12,872 nucleotides of DNA from an uncultured Saprospiraceae bacterium (GCA_937952155.1 CALFYH010000349.1:1-12872), one strand, 5' to 3'. Counted from the stretch's first letter, positions 1-8,082 are shown. Notes: generated by a model not told the origin, from the letters alone. Translations and numbers: made by a program.

Positions 1-16
1 GACGCTCTTCCGATCT
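1..16 (+). other. Illumina adapter remnant at contig end
   Basis: The bases GACGCTCTTCCGATCT are identical to the last 16 bases of the standard Illumina TruSeq read-1 adapter. An exact 16-base match lying precisely at base 1 is not plausible as chance. This is library sequence left in the assembly, not genome. Real sequence begins at about base 17, and anything upstream of that, including a possible -33 element for the promoter-like box at 32-39, is missing. Confidence 0.96.
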
Positions 17-31
17 ATGTGTAATCCGTTT

Positions 32-39
32 TATCTTTG
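32..39 (+). promoter_or_regulatory. Bacteroidota -7 promoter box (TATCTTTG)
   Basis: TATCTTTG, followed by C, matches the Bacteroidota -7 consensus TAnnTTTG. Transcription would start near base 45 and run toward the gene at 377. The partner -33 TTG cannot be assessed because the adapter replaces the sequence where it should lie. It could instead belong to a small RNA in the leader. Confidence 0.45.
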
Positions 40-163
40 CCGTAGAATAGCGTGAGAAACTGTTCTGAACCTACTATTTTTATCCAACCTGAATTTTATA
101 ATAGTTTAACCTTAAGCTGAAAACAAATCAGAAGCATTTATATATGTTTTTCTGATTACTGTG

Positions 164-183
164 TGCATAATTTAAATTATGCA
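164..183. repeat. Perfect 20-base palindrome
   Basis: TGCATAATTTAAATTATGCA is its own reverse complement over all 20 bases. It lies about 195 bases before the ATG of the large secreted protein. Perfect dyads of this size can be sites for dimeric regulators or can form an RNA stem. No U-run follows, so a terminator is unlikely. Which protein, if any, binds it is unknown. Confidence 0.6.
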
Positions 184-376
184 TAGTTGTTATATATATA
201 TTTCTTTTTCCAACCTTAGATTAGCATAGTAGAAACAAAAGATTAAAAGGGCATTTGCATCCTTTTAGTATTTATTTCTTAACCATTAAGTTACTGGGGC
301 TTAGGCGTGTATTCTTATACATCTAAATCTCATAACAGTAAAATTTTTATTTCTTAAAACTCAAAATTTGGATCTC

Positions 377-3300
377 ATGAATGAATCAAATTCAACACGT
401 TTTAGCACTTTAATCAGGAATTTCTTTCTGATTACAGTACTATTTGTTGGCATCATGAATAGTACGATGGCCCAGACACCATCTTGTGCTTGTAAAGGTG
501 CCATTCAGGTTTCTGTAGATGACAATTGTGAAGCTGTCATCACTGCAGAACAAATACTAGCCAATGGCTCTACCTGTGGTGGTTATTCCACGGCAGTGGT
601 TACATTAATGAAAACTCCTACCGGTGGCATTATCGATTCCGGTACTGGAGAAGCTGAACTTATTGATGGCCAACTTTACATAGGCAAAACAATCTATGGT
701 AAAGTTGCAACCGCTAATGGTACCAATTCTTGTTGGACTACCATCAATGTTGAAGATAAATTCAAACCTACATGGGAAAGTATTGAGCCAGATACTTGTG
801 TGGTAACATGTCCTAGTTTGGGCAGTTTCATTCCTGTAGCATTTGATAATTGTCACACACCTAGAGTATTTCAGGTAAACGAAGAAATAGTTGTAAATGA
901 ATGTGATAGGCCTGATTTATTTGCAGGACCTGATACATTAAAAATGATCAAGAGAACCTACCGTGCAATTGATGAATCAGGAAATGTTTCATTAACTGAC
1001 TGTAGCGTTGTATTTTATGTAGTATCATTGGATTTTGATGATATTGTTGGATTGGAAAATGTCCAGTTAGAGTGCGATGCACCATATGCAAAACTTCCAA
1101 ATGGTAACCCATCACCTACTTCGATTGTAGCAAATGGAATAACTTATCCTGGTACTGGATATCCTGGATTGACACCATGGATGCGCACGATTTCAGGTGA
1201 AGGTACCACAGATGTTGTTCTAAGCAATAATAATTTGGTATTGGCGGGAGGGACAACAGGAACTGGTGGCGGAGCAGTCACAGGAGCGCAGGTTTGTATC
1301 AATATCGAAAAAGATGGCGACCTTAAATTTGACTGGTACGCAGAAATGATGGGCACTATGCCACCTCCAGGTAATTACAATGGTGATCATGCTCAATATA
1401 CTCTAAATGGCGTTGTCACAAACCTTACAGTTGGTGGAGCAGGTACTGGTGCTACGCCACAATATAATACAAATGTTGTAGTTCCTGTTTCAAAAGGTGA
1501 TGTATTCTGCTTCAGAGTAAGAACAAATAATATTGAAAGATGGACACAGCTTACAGTAAGCAATATCAGCGGCCCAATTCCATCAAATGTGGAATTGACA
1601 CCTGATAGTGAGCATTGTAATATTTATGTTACATATGAAGACACCAACTTCCCTACTATAAAGTGTGTTAAAAAAATAATGCGTAAGTGGCAAATTCTTG
1701 AATGGTCTTGCGAATCAAGTGTCAATGAATTTTACCAAATAATTGAAATTATAGACTCAAAAGGTCCTGTAATCACAAACCTTAAACCTTCTGATTTTGC
1801 TTCAACAAACGGACACACATGCGAAGGTATTTATAAATTACAAAAACCAACGTTGAAAGACAATTGTGCAACCAATTTGACATATGATGTTACATACAGT
1901 GGTGGATTTATCAAAGGTCTAAAACCATCGGATGCAGATAGATACATTCCAGTTCCTGTAGGATGTAGTGAAATCACATATACAGCTTTTGACGAGTGTC
2001 ACAATCAGACTTCTCAGACAGTGTCTATATTTGTAGAAGACAATACACCTCCAGTAGCAATTTGCGATCAAAATACAACTATTGGATTAACTCTTGATGG
2101 CAAAGCTTGGGTACCAGCATCTTCATTTGATGATGGAAGTTATGATGATTGCGAACTTGCAAAAATGTTAGTAAGAAGAATGGATCCTCAAGCTTGTACA
2201 CCATGCAAGACACCTGAATTCCCTGGCTTTACACACTTAGGTGAGTTTGTAAATGTTGGAAAAACAAATCCACATTACTACTATATCTCTAAGCATAAAG
2301 CAACTCCTGCCGTAGCTGTCAAAACAGCTGCTGCGATGGGTGGATATGTTGTCGCAATCAATAGTGATACAGAAGACCAATGGTTATATGGTAAAGTTGG
2401 CGAATGGAATTTGGAAGCTGATTACCTCATTGGATTAAGAGATATCAAACAAAAAGGACTTTTCGCATGGTTGAGTGGTGAAACATCAACATATAGAAAC
2501 TGGAATACTGGCAATCCTAAAGATGTAGTTGATGGCCACAATGATTATGATTATGTACGTGTTCTTGATGCTAATGGCAAATGGGAAGATTTCGGATATA
2601 ATACTTGTGATGCTGAAGAATTTTTATATGTAGTAGAAATCACAGATCCTTGTGGATTCAGTACTTATGCACAGTTTTGCTGTTCTGATGTATCAACAAA
2701 CCACATGGTACAATTCAGAGTAATCGACAAAGCAGGAAACTGGAATGACTGTATGGTAAATGCTGTTGTACAAGATAAATTGCCACCAGCTATCACTTGT
2801 CCACCGCATATGACTGTTACTTGTAATGATTATTTCGATCTTGCAAAACTAACAGCATCATTCGGATGGCCTACATCTTATGACAATTGCCAACCTACCA
2901 GAATTACAACTGATTCACTTATCGAATTGAATAGCTGTAGAATAGGTAAAATTACAAGAAACTTTACAGCAACTGACGCTGGTGGACGTACCGCAAAATG
3001 TACACAAATCATCGTGGTGACTGGGCATAAATATCCGTTTGTAATGGATGCGAACAGATGGCCTAAAGACACACTTATTCAAGGTTGTGAAGATCCTAAT
3101 GATGAAGCTTTCGATCCTGATTTCTTAGGAAGACCAGATCTTATTGCAGACAATATTTGTAGCTTGGTTGGTGCAGATTACGAAGACCAAATCTTTACTT
3201 TCAATAACCTTAACGGTGAAGCTTGTTTCAAAATCTTGAGACATTGGACAGTAATCGATTGGTGTCAACAATATACTACTCCAGGCGGTGGATATGAATA

Positions 3301-5290
3301 TGTTACTTGGACACATACACAAGTGATTAAAGTTTACGATCCTGTAAAACCAAGAATTATCTCAGATTGTGCACCAAAATCTGTATGTACTTATGATCCG
3401 AATTGCGCAGCAGGATATATCGAATTGATAGCAACTGCCGACGACGTTTGTACAGATCAATTGAGATACACATACAAAATTGATTTGAATAATGACAAAG
3501 TATTTGAATATCTTCCAAGTGGCTCTTTAGACTCAAGGTTCTCAAAATCAGGTTTAGCTACAATAGTGGGTACAAGCAGAGTGAATACAGTAGATGCAAG
3601 TGGTACTTACCCAATCGGATCTCATAGAATCGAATGGTCTTTTGAAGATAGATGCGGCAATATCACAAAATGTGATCAGTTATTTACCATTGCAAATTGC
3701 AAGGCTCCAACACCTTATTGCATTAATGGTCTTGCTTCTAGCTTGATGCCAATGGACACAGATAACGACGGTACAGCGGATTCAGGTATGGTAGAAATTT
3801 GGGCTAAAGACTTTGACAACGGTAGTTCGCATCCATGTGGATATACAGTTTACCATTCTTTCGCACCAATCACTTTGGATGCACAGAAACATCCAGTTTT
3901 GGTAAGAGGTAGAACATTCACATGTGATGATTTAGGTAGAAACGACCTTAACATCTATGTAGGTGTGGTAACGCCTACTGGAGAATTGGTTCAAGATTTC
4001 TGTTCTACATTCATCACAATCCAAGACAACAATGATGTGTGTGATGAAGATAATGCAAGATTGGTGGTACAAGGTGATGTCATGACTGAATCCAATATTG
4101 GTATCAAAGATGTCAATGTAGCACTCCAAGGAGCTGAAATGAATGCATTAACTGCTAATAACGGTATCTATACTTTCAATAACGTACCTTTCGGAAGCAC
4201 TTATACAGTAGCACCTACAAAAGATGATGACCACTTGAATGGCATTTCTACGCTTGATTTAGTTATGATCCAACGTCATATTCTTGGTGTGGAAAAACTG
4301 AATTCACCGTACAAACTTATCGCAGCAGATGTAAATAATGATAAAAAAATCACTGCATCTGATCTTACAGAATTGCGTAAACTTATCCTTGGAGTAGTTA
4401 CGAAGTTCTCATCAAATGATTCTTGGAAGTTCTTTGATAAGTCTTATCAATTCACTGATCCATTGGAAGCGCAAGCAGCAACATTACCTTTGGTTTACAA
4501 CATTGAAAATATCAAATCTGATATGATCATTAACTTCATAGGTGTAAAAATCGGAGATGTCAATGGAAATGTAGTAGCAAATGCTGACAATAACGCGACT
4601 GAAACGAGAACAAGTCAATCATTGGCATTAATTACTGATAATCAAACATTTGAATCAGGACAAACTATCGACGTGCCTGTAGTGGTTTCACAAAATAGTG
4701 AGGTTGCTGGCTTCCAGTTTACTGTAAACTTTGATACCGAATTGTTCAGCCTAGTAGCTATTAATAGCAATTTACCTGGTGTAACTGACAATAACTTCGG
4801 ATTTACAAAATTGGCAAATGGTATGATAGCTGTAAGTTACAATAAAGAAAATCCAATGGCGATAAATGAAGGTGAAAATGTATTTACATTGACACTAAAA
4901 GCTAAAGCCAATGGATCTCTAGAAAATGCATTATGGGTAGATTCAGCAGTAACACCTGCAGAAGCTTATGCACAGGATTTCAGTTTGATGAATGTCAAAT
5001 TGGCTGTAAACAATAGAACAGCTGAAAGTGCAAATCTATATCAGAACACACCAAATCCATTCAAGGGTTCAACAACCATTGGATTTGATCTGCCTGAATC
5101 ATCTGAAGCAAGCATTACAATCTATGACGTGACCGGTAAGAAAGTTAAGGTTATCACCAATACTTTCAGAAAAGGATACAACAGCATAGATTTAAGCAAA
5201 AATGAACTTGGTAGCACAGGTGGTGTATTGTATTACACGCTAGAAGCAGGAAGCTTCAAAGCTACCAGAAAAATGGTCGTCATAGAATAA
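377..5290 (+). CDS. Giant T9SS-secreted multidomain protein with C-type lectin, dockerin and cohesin-like domains
   Basis: The product has 1637 residues from ATG 377. The frame is open from a TTG at 368, but the ATG directly precedes a good signal peptide: a polar start, then the hydrophobic FFLITVLFVGIM, with cleavage near MAQ. The mature part opens with a Cys-containing motif (SVDDNCEAVITAEQIL) common in Saprospiraceae surface proteins. HYR/Ig-like modules begin at D-x-x-x-P joints near residues 127, 460, 555, 800 and 988, with recurring D-x-C motifs at 157, 495, 590, 836 and 1023. A C-type lectin-like domain (about 624-755) is inserted inside one module; it has WNTGNPKD at 709-716 and WED at 736-738. 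Next come a carboxypeptidase-regulatory-like fold (about 1229-1287), a dockerin type I pair (about 1283-1341), a cohesin-like beta domain (about 1415-1545) and a T9SS type A sorting domain (1553-1637, starting NLYQNTPNPF). Family knowledge says such proteins cross the outer membrane by T9SS and are surface-anchored or released. An adhesin or matrix role is inferred. No catalytic domain was recognised. A strong terminator follows. Confidence 0.93.
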   Translation: MNESNSTRFSTLIRNFFLITVLFVGIMNSTMAQTPSCACKGAIQVSVDDNCEAVITAEQILANGSTCGGYSTAVVTLMKTPTGGIIDSGTGEAELIDGQLYIGKTIYGKVATANGTNSCWTTINVEDKFKPTWESIEPDTCVVTCPSLGSFIPVAFDNCHTPRVFQVNEEIVVNECDRPDLFAGPDTLKMIKRTYRAIDESGNVSLTDCSVVFYVVSLDFDDIVGLENVQLECDAPYAKLPNGNPSPTSIVANGITYPGTGYPGLTPWMRTISGEGTTDVVLSNNNLVLAGGTTGTGGGAVTGAQVCINIEKDGDLKFDWYAEMMGTMPPPGNYNGDHAQYTLNGVVTNLTVGGAGTGATPQYNTNVVVPVSKGDVFCFRVRTNNIERWTQLTVSNISGPIPSNVELTPDSEHCNIYVTYEDTNFPTIKCVKKIMRKWQILEWSCESSVNEFYQIIEIIDSKGPVITNLKPSDFASTNGHTCEGIYKLQKPTLKDNCATNLTYDVTYSGGFIKGLKPSDADRYIPVPVGCSEITYTAFDECHNQTSQTVSIFVEDNTPPVAICDQNTTIGLTLDGKAWVPASSFDDGSYDDCELAKMLVRRMDPQACTPCKTPEFPGFTHLGEFVNVGKTNPHYYYISKHKATPAVAVKTAAAMGGYVVAINSDTEDQWLYGKVGEWNLEADYLIGLRDIKQKGLFAWLSGETSTYRNWNTGNPKDVVDGHNDYDYVRVLDANGKWEDFGYNTCDAEEFLYVVEITDPCGFSTYAQFCCSDVSTNHMVQFRVIDKAGNWNDCMVNAVVQDKLPPAITCPPHMTVTCNDYFDLAKLTASFGWPTSYDNCQPTRITTDSLIELNSCRIGKITRNFTATDAGGRTAKCTQIIVVTGHKYPFVMDANRWPKDTLIQGCEDPNDEAFDPDFLGRPDLIADNICSLVGADYEDQIFTFNNLNGEACFKILRHWTVIDWCQQYTTPGGGYEYVTWTHTQVIKVYDPVKPRIISDCAPKSVCTYDPNCAAGYIELIATADDVCTDQLRYTYKIDLNNDKVFEYLPSGSLDSRFSKSGLATIVGTSRVNTVDASGTYPIGSHRIEWSFEDRCGNITKCDQLFTIANCKAPTPYCINGLASSLMPMDTDNDGTADSGMVEIWAKDFDNGSSHPCGYTVYHSFAPITLDAQKHPVLVRGRTFTCDDLGRNDLNIYVGVVTPTGELVQDFCSTFITIQDNNDVCDEDNARLVVQGDVMTESNIGIKDVNVALQGAEMNALTANNGIYTFNNVPFGSTYTVAPTKDDDHLNGISTLDLVMIQRHILGVEKLNSPYKLIAADVNNDKKITASDLTELRKLILGVVTKFSSNDSWKFFDKSYQFTDPLEAQAATLPLVYNIENIKSDMIINFIGVKIGDVNGNVVANADNNATETRTSQSLALITDNQTFESGQTIDVPVVVSQNSEVAGFQFTVNFDTELFSLVAINSNLPGVTDNNFGFTKLANGMIAVSYNKENPMAINEGENVFTLTLKAKANGSLENALWVDSAVTPAEAYAQDFSLMNVKLAVNNRTAESANLYQNTPNPFKGSTTIGFDLPESSEASITIYDVTGKKVKVITNTFRKGYNSIDLSKNELGSTGGVLYYTLEAGSFKATRKMVVIE

Positions 5291-5324
5291 GTTTTCTATA
5301 AAGAATTTACTGTTTTTGGGATGG

Positions 5325-5362
5325 GACCCCGCTTCGAAAAGTCGAAGGGGGTCTTTTTTTTT
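5325..5362 (+). terminator. Strong intrinsic terminator after the giant secreted protein gene
   Basis: The left arm 5325-5337 and right arm 5342-5353 form a 12-pair GC-rich stem with one bulged G and the loop AAAG, followed by nine Ts (5354-5362). It starts 34 bases past the stop codon. It separates the secreted protein gene from the aldo-keto reductase gene. Confidence 0.93.
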
Positions 5363-5425
5363 ATATAAAGATATTTTAAACAATTATCACAAAAACTCTC
5401 TTTACAACTTAATAAAAAATAAATC

Positions 5426-6463
5426 ATGATATATCGCAATCTGGGTATAAGTAATATTAAGGTTAGTGCAATTTGCCTTGGGACTATGACTTTTGGCCAG
5501 CAAAACACAGAAGATGAAGGTCATGAACAGCTTGATTTTGCAGTAAGTAAGGGTATAAATTTTATAGACACAGCCGAAATGTATTCTGTGCCTGGGCGAC
5601 CCGAAACCCAAGGCTCCACCGAAAGAATCATAGGTACCTGGCTAAAAAAATCAAACAAACGTCATGATGTTATTATTGCATCTAAAGTGACTGGGCCTTC
5701 TCTAGCAATGAAGCACATAAGTGATAACCTGGGATTTAGTAAGCAAAGGTTAAATGAAGCTTTAGAAGGTAGTTTATCCAGATTACAAACAGAATATATA
5801 GATCTGTATCAGCTGCATTGGCCCGAGAGAAAAACCAATTTTTTTGGTCAACTCGGCTATACGCAACATGATACTTTATGGCAAGACAATTTTGAAGAAG
5901 CAATAGAAACATTAAATCTATTTGTACAGCAAGGTAAGATCAGGCATTGGGGATTATCAAACGAAAACCCGTGGGGCGTAATGAGAACTTGTGCCATAGC
6001 AGATAAAAATAATTTACCAAGGCCATTGACAATACAAAACCCATACAATCTGCTCAATAGAGCTTTTGAAGTAGGTTTATCTGAAATCTCATTGAGAGAA
6101 AATATAGGACTTTTGGCATATTCCCCTATGGGATTTGGCTTGCTTTCTGGCAAATTTCACAAAGGACTAGACACACCACAAGATAGGATAAACCAATTTA
6201 AAAATCTTGCTCGATACAATGGTAAAAGAAGTTATGAAGCCACAGATCTGTATATAAAAATCGCTGAAAATTTCGGAATTTCTCCTGCAACACTTGCATT
6301 GGCATTTGTAAATCAACGATCTTTTATTACAAGTGCTATCATCGGTGCCACTAATATGACGCAGCTCAAAGAAAATATTTCAAGCATTGATATCACCTTG
6401 TCACCAGACATTTTGGATGCTATAGAAAAGGTTCATAATGATAATTCCAATCCCGCACCATAA
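5426..6463 (+). CDS. tas: Tas-type NADP(H)-dependent aldo-keto reductase
   Basis: The product has 345 residues, close to the length of E. coli Tas, and resembles it from the first residues (CLGTMTFGQQNTED, AEMYSVPGRPETQGSTE). It is a cytoplasmic (beta/alpha)8-barrel oxidoreductase expected to reduce aldehydes or ketones with NADPH; the physiological substrate is unknown. The catalytic tetrad of the family is visible as D48, Y53, K87 and H131 (in LYQLHWPE). The C-terminal cofactor-binding region is present (SAIIGATNMTQLKENI). The ATG at 5426 is the natural start, since it sets the usual MxYRNLG beginning. A terminator lies 63 bases upstream, so the gene needs its own promoter, but no clear TAnnTTTG box was found. 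The CoA-transferase gene starts 47 bases downstream. Confidence 0.93.
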   Translation: MIYRNLGISNIKVSAICLGTMTFGQQNTEDEGHEQLDFAVSKGINFIDTAEMYSVPGRPETQGSTERIIGTWLKKSNKRHDVIIASKVTGPSLAMKHISDNLGFSKQRLNEALEGSLSRLQTEYIDLYQLHWPERKTNFFGQLGYTQHDTLWQDNFEEAIETLNLFVQQGKIRHWGLSNENPWGVMRTCAIADKNNLPRPLTIQNPYNLLNRAFEVGLSEISLRENIGLLAYSPMGFGLLSGKFHKGLDTPQDRINQFKNLARYNGKRSYEATDLYIKIAENFGISPATLALAFVNQRSFITSAIIGATNMTQLKENISSIDITLSPDILDAIEKVHNDNSNPAP

Positions 6464-6472
6464 GAATTGTTA

Positions 6473-6490
6473 TAATTTTGCTTAGTTTTG
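6473..6490 (+). promoter_or_regulatory. Two tandem -7 boxes before the CoA-transferase gene
   Basis: TAATTTTG (6473-6480) and TAGTTTTG (6483-6490) both match TAnnTTTG and lie 10 bases apart in the short gap after the aldo-keto reductase stop. Starts around 6486 or 6496 would give leaders of about 15-25 bases to ATG 6511. No well-spaced -33 TTG is visible; the TTG at 6467-6469 is too close. The boxes suggest the transferase gene is not only read through from upstream. Confidence 0.45.
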
Positions 6491-6510
6491 CCATATCAAT
6501 CAAAGTAGCC

Positions 6511-7215
6511 ATGATTTCAAAAAAAGTAACCAATGTAGAAGAAGCACTCAAAGGCTTGCAAGACGGAATGACCATAATGGTCGGTGGATTTGGCTTATGT
6601 GGCATCCCCGAAAACTCAATAAATCAAATGGTAGCATCAGGTGTAAAAAACCTTACTTGTATATCGAATAATGCGGGAGTAGATGATTTTGGGTTAGGCC
6701 TTTTGCTACAAGGCAAACAAATAAAAAAAATGATTTCTTCCTATGTTGGAGAAAATGAAGAATTCGAGAGGCAAATGTTAAGTGGAGAATTGGAAGTAGA
6801 ATTAGTACCACAAGGCACACTTGCTGAGCGATGCAGAGCAGCACAATCTGGGTTTCCAGCATTTTTTACACCTGCAGGGTATGGCACCGAGGTTGCAGAA
6901 GGCAAAGAGACTAGAGAATTTAATGGTAAAATGTATGTAATGGAACATGCTTTCAATGCAGACTTTGCAATTATCAAAGCTTGGAAAGGTGATGAAGCAG
7001 GAAATCTTATCTTCAAAGGTACAGCGAGAAACTTCAATCCATGTATGTGTGGCGCAGCAAAAATCACCATCGTAGAAGTAGAAGAATTAGTACCAGCAGG
7101 TAGCCTTGATCCCAATGCGATCCATATTCCTGGTATATTTGTTCAGCGTATCTTCCAAGGTGATAAATACGAAAAACGGATAGAACAAAGGACCGTAAGA
7201 TCAAGACCGCAATAA
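6511..7215 (+). CDS. scoA: 3-oxoacid CoA-transferase subunit A (succinyl-CoA:acetoacetate type)
   Basis: The product has 234 residues, the usual length of the alpha subunit. Residues 18-33 (DGMTIMVGGFGLCGIP) match the class I CoA-transferase signature 1 exactly. The end, with RIFQGDKYEKRIEQRTVR, is the typical alpha-subunit tail. The family moves CoA between succinate and acetoacetate or similar acids in ketone-body and short-chain acid metabolism. The catalytic Glu lies in the beta subunit, which is not in this window: the next gene is folP on the other strand, whose stop lies three bases past this stop codon. ATG 6511 is chosen over the in-frame TTG 6478, which lies within a promoter-like box and would add 11 non-conserved residues. 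Acid specificity cannot be read from the sequence. Confidence 0.9.
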   Translation: MISKKVTNVEEALKGLQDGMTIMVGGFGLCGIPENSINQMVASGVKNLTCISNNAGVDDFGLGLLLQGKQIKKMISSYVGENEEFERQMLSGELEVELVPQGTLAERCRAAQSGFPAFFTPAGYGTEVAEGKETREFNGKMYVMEHAFNADFAIIKAWKGDEAGNLIFKGTARNFNPCMCGAAKITIVEVEELVPAGSLDPNAIHIPGIFVQRIFQGDKYEKRIEQRTVRSRPQ

Positions 7216-7218
7216 TGT

Positions 7219-8055
7219 TTACTCTTTAAGTCGTGTATAAAGTTTTACACATTCTATGGCTTCTTTTACATCATGTACGCGAAGGATATTTGCACCTTTT
7301 TGCAAAAGTATCATATTTAATGCTGTAGTGCCATTTAGCGCATTTTCAGGATCAGTTTCTAGAGATTTCCATATCAAAGACTTCCTCGAAATACCTGCCA
7401 ATAACGGCAAATCAAAAATTTTAAAGACCTCAAATTGCCGCATTAACTCAAAATTGTGGTCTAATGTCTTTCCAAATCCAAATCCAGGATCCAAAACAAT
7501 ATCCACTATTCCAGCATCCCTTGCCATCCTTATTTTTGATACAAAGTATTTTGAAACATCCATGACCACATCATCATATCGTGGATCAACCTGCATATTA
7601 GCAGGCAGACCTTGGATATGCATCAGTATATAAGGCGCTTTTGCTCCAGCAACTATATCATAAATGTTCGAATCATAAGTGCCACCAGTGATATCGTTAA
7701 TGATCGACGCACCTTCATTCAAAACAGCTTCCGCCACCTTACTATGAATAGTGTCGATTGAAATTATAATATCAGGAAAGGATGCTATTATAATTTTAAG
7801 TACAGGCAAAAGTGTAGTGAGCTCATCATTTGGATCTGACAACTGAGCTCCAGGTTTACTCGTCATGGCGCCTATGTCAATAATATCAGCGCCTTCCGAA
7901 ATCATTTTAGCAACTTTGTCTAATATTAGATCAGGATCTGTGATACGTGAACCTTTATAAAATGAATTATCATTGGCATTTATAATACCCATGACAAGTG
8001 GTTTTTCCAATGACAAAAGTTTGCCTTTACAATTTAAAGATGATTTCTGTTCCAT
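7219..8055 (-). CDS. folP: Dihydropteroate synthase
   Basis: The product has 278 residues, normal for FolP. This cytoplasmic TIM-barrel enzyme joins p-aminobenzoate to dihydropterin pyrophosphate in folate synthesis and is the sulfonamide target. Visible signatures are VMGIINANDNSFYKG (family NxTPDSF loop, altered here to NANDNSF), the GADIIDIGAMTSKPGAQ loop, SIDT followed by INDITGG, LMHIQG, the DPGFGFGKT pterin-site motif, and GISRKS with RVHDV near the end. ATG 8055 is preferred over the adjacent in-frame TTG at 8058. A TAATTTTG box sits just upstream on the same strand. The gene is convergent with scoA, with a three-base gap and no obvious terminator between them. It is divergent from the methyltransferase gene, with 73 bases between the starts. 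Confidence 0.95.
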   Translation of the reverse strand: MEQKSSLNCKGKLLSLEKPLVMGIINANDNSFYKGSRITDPDLILDKVAKMISEGADIIDIGAMTSKPGAQLSDPNDELTTLLPVLKIIIASFPDIIISIDTIHSKVAEAVLNEGASIINDITGGTYDSNIYDIVAGAKAPYILMHIQGLPANMQVDPRYDDVVMDVSKYFVSKIRMARDAGIVDIVLDPGFGFGKTLDHNFELMRQFEVFKIFDLPLLAGISRKSLIWKSLETDPENALNGTTALNMILLQKGANILRVHDVKEAIECVKLYTRLKE

Positions 8056-8074
8056 CAAATATTATAATTCACGG

Positions 8075-8082
8075 CAAAATTA
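8075..8082 (-). promoter_or_regulatory. folP -7 promoter box
   Basis: Read on the minus strand this is TAATTTTG, matching TAnnTTTG and identical to the first box before scoA. It would place the start near base 8068, giving a leader of about 13 bases. No -33 TTG at the usual distance is clear. Confidence 0.45.

Larger units (their letters stand above)
17..376 (+). promoter_or_regulatory. Hairpin-rich leader upstream of the giant secreted protein gene
   Basis: This 360-base stretch shows no convincing gene. It holds a promoter-like box near its left end and four short inverted repeats. AATCAGAA at 126-133 pairs with TTCTGATT at 150-157. A perfect 20-base palindrome lies at 164-183. AAAAGG at 245-250 pairs with CCTTTT at 261-266, enclosing a GC/GC pair, and is followed by T-rich sequence. 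TGTAT at 308-312 pairs with ATACA at 317-321. If transcription starts at the left-end box, the mRNA would have a structured 5' leader of about 330 bases, or a separate small RNA ending near 266. Both options are inferences; the stems themselves are visible. Confidence 0.4.

Noticed and set aside
377..5290. The possibility that the giant protein is a cellulosomal enzyme, because it has cohesin and dockerin domains
   Set aside because: No glycoside hydrolase or other catalytic domain is recognisable; dockerin and cohesin folds in Bacteroidota T9SS proteins are often unrelated to cellulose breakdown.
5296..5611. Two minus-strand open frames covering the terminator and the start of the aldo-keto reductase gene
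   Set aside because: They run through a strong terminator hairpin and a conserved coding start, so they are not credible genes.
5857..6153. A 98-codon open frame on the minus strand inside the aldo-keto reductase gene
   Set aside because: It is antisense to a complete reductase with an intact catalytic tetrad; no domain is visible.
6741..7115. A 124-codon open frame on the minus strand opposite scoA
   Set aside because: It is antisense to a gene with an exact family signature, and its composition looks like a shadow frame.
7233..7250. Small inverted repeat GTGTA/TACAC near the convergent scoA and folP ends
   Set aside because: Five pairs within the folP coding end and no T-run; this is expected by chance in AT-rich DNA.
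7256..7633. A 125-codon open frame on the + strand opposite folP
   Set aside because: It lies wholly antisense to a well-supported folP gene, and its translation shows no recognisable domain.
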